Assembly (NCBI GenBank): GCA_031280705.1 | Contig: JAITGJ010000269.1 | Span: 1 to 5,689, forward strand | Length of the DNA stretch: 5,689 nucleotides | From: Spirochaetaceae bacterium | Lineage (GTDB): Bacteria; Spirochaetota; Spirochaetia; Treponematales; Breznakiellaceae | Direction: 5' to 3' | The notes under the pieces: model-generated | What the model saw: the letters and a program-made list of their open reading frames with translations, nothing else | The model's database searches: none | Told to the model about the DNA's origin: nothing | Program-made: the position numbers and the translations under genes | Part shown: positions 5,380 to 5,689 of the stretch, piece after piece | Position numbering within the stretch: position 1 is the first letter of the stretch | How the letters are laid out: every line of letters begins with the position of its first letter

Positions 5380-5578
5380 TGTCCAATGCGAAAAATACTT
5401 TATCGGCCCCGTCCCCGTAACTGGCTATAATTTCTTCCCGCCATGTATCCTGTTTTCCCGGTGACCAGGCTTCGCCTTTTATCAGGCAGATGCGCTTGTA
5501 CAATCCTTGCGCCAGGGCCTCGTCAAACGTTGTCTTGTGCAGGGAATAATTTTTTTTTGCCTTCGAGGCACCCGGCAC
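5372..5578 (-). pseudogene. Fragment of a Mu gp28-like terminase large subunit
   Basis: A minus-strand frame whose core reads NYSLHKTTFDEALAQGLYKR, then ICLIKGEAWSPGKQDTWREE and IIASYGDGADKVFF. The run H-K/R-T-T-x-D-E-A-L-A-x-GLY-x-RIC, followed by WSP...WR-x-E-I-I-A-x-YGDxAD, resembles the nuclease-domain region of phage Mu gp28-type terminase large subunits. In those proteins it continues with a D-E-x-LF-C-x-P segment. Here the similarity stops after DKVFF and the frame ends ALDKY-TGA inside the neighbouring hypothetical remnant. Upstream, beyond a run of nine A on the coding strand (5558-5550), the sequence becomes hairpin repeat, so both ends are lost. The GTG at 5578 is only the first in-frame start-like codon and lies in repeat DNA. 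This is a prophage relic, not a working gene. It supports a phage origin for the nuclease at 3878-4219. Confidence 0.55.
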
Positions 5579-5596
5579 AGAAGGAGAAAATGTCCT

Positions 5597-5623
5597 GCGG
5601 GGCTTGACCCCGCGAATATTCGC
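5597..5623. repeat. Overlapping hairpin and palindrome upstream of the terminase fragment
   Basis: GCGGGG (5597-5602) pairs with CCCCGC (5608-5613) around CTTGA, and GCGAATATTCGC (5612-5623) is a perfect 12-bp palindrome sharing the last two bases. The two folds exclude each other. Together with the hairpin at 5648-5670 they make the last 100 bases another structured repeat zone. Confidence 0.5.
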
Positions 5624-5647
5624 CTTGATACACTTGGGCGGACGCTG

Positions 5648-5689
5648 GCTGAACGGCTGCGCCGTTCAGCTTGGGAGTTTTGCAAAGCA
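5648..5689. repeat. Second copy of the covarying hairpin repeat, cut by the window end
   Basis: GCTGAACGGC-TGC-GCCGTTCAGC (5648-5670) followed by TTGGGAGTTTTGC (5671-5683). This is the same 36-bp unit as 4295-4330 in the same orientation, with the same TGC loop and 13-base tail. The six differences are confined to the stem and form three compensating base pairs. After the tail, AAAGCA is what a loop AAA and the first bases of the returning arm of hairpin B would give. The unit is therefore probably longer than what is visible. Confidence 0.7.

Overview
The window is a mid-to-high GC bacterial segment. It pairs an intact minus-strand three-gene operon with a repeat-rich, decayed accessory stretch. 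No ribosomal or tRNA marker is present. The operon type, small nested-palindrome intergenic elements and a small Mu-like prophage remnant fit a host-associated spirochaete of the Treponema group. That assignment is inference from gene style, and a Clostridia-like host is not excluded.

Left part (1-532). The last 66 codons of a plus-strand gene, probably a DUF4139-family protein, end at a TAG. This stop lies inside the left end of a 273-bp MITE-like element with perfect 20-bp terminal inverted repeats and nested internal palindromes (198-470). The element sits between two convergent genes.

Centre (533-3671, minus strand). The transcription order is a VTC-domain polyphosphate polymerase-like protein, then a DUF4956 membrane protein overlapping it by 22 bp, then, 35 bp on, a secreted Cthe_2159-type carbohydrate-binding beta-helix protein. 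This is a recurrent cell-envelope gene set that often also carries a CotH-type kinase; none is visible here. An extended -10 and ribosome-binding-site spacing argue that the polymerase starts at its seventh-codon methionine (3671).

Right of the operon (3690-4219). A divergent upstream region carries a small direct-repeat/palindrome cluster, followed by a standalone VRR-NUC nuclease on the plus strand. This nuclease type is common in phages.

Right part (4220-5689). This region is non-coding or decayed. It has a chain of closely spaced hairpins (4229-4424), then a 21-bp tandem repeat (about 4491-4637). Next are four abutting minus-strand gene remnants: a flavodoxin-like oxidoreductase C-terminus, a frameshifted TetR C-terminus, a nonsense-mutated piece of a small hypothetical protein, and a piece of a Mu gp28-like terminase large subunit. 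The right edge holds a second copy of the lead hairpin of the array. The two copies differ at six positions that form exactly three compensatory base-pair changes, which is evidence that the folded structure is what is conserved. I regard this structured repeat family as the most interesting signal in the window.
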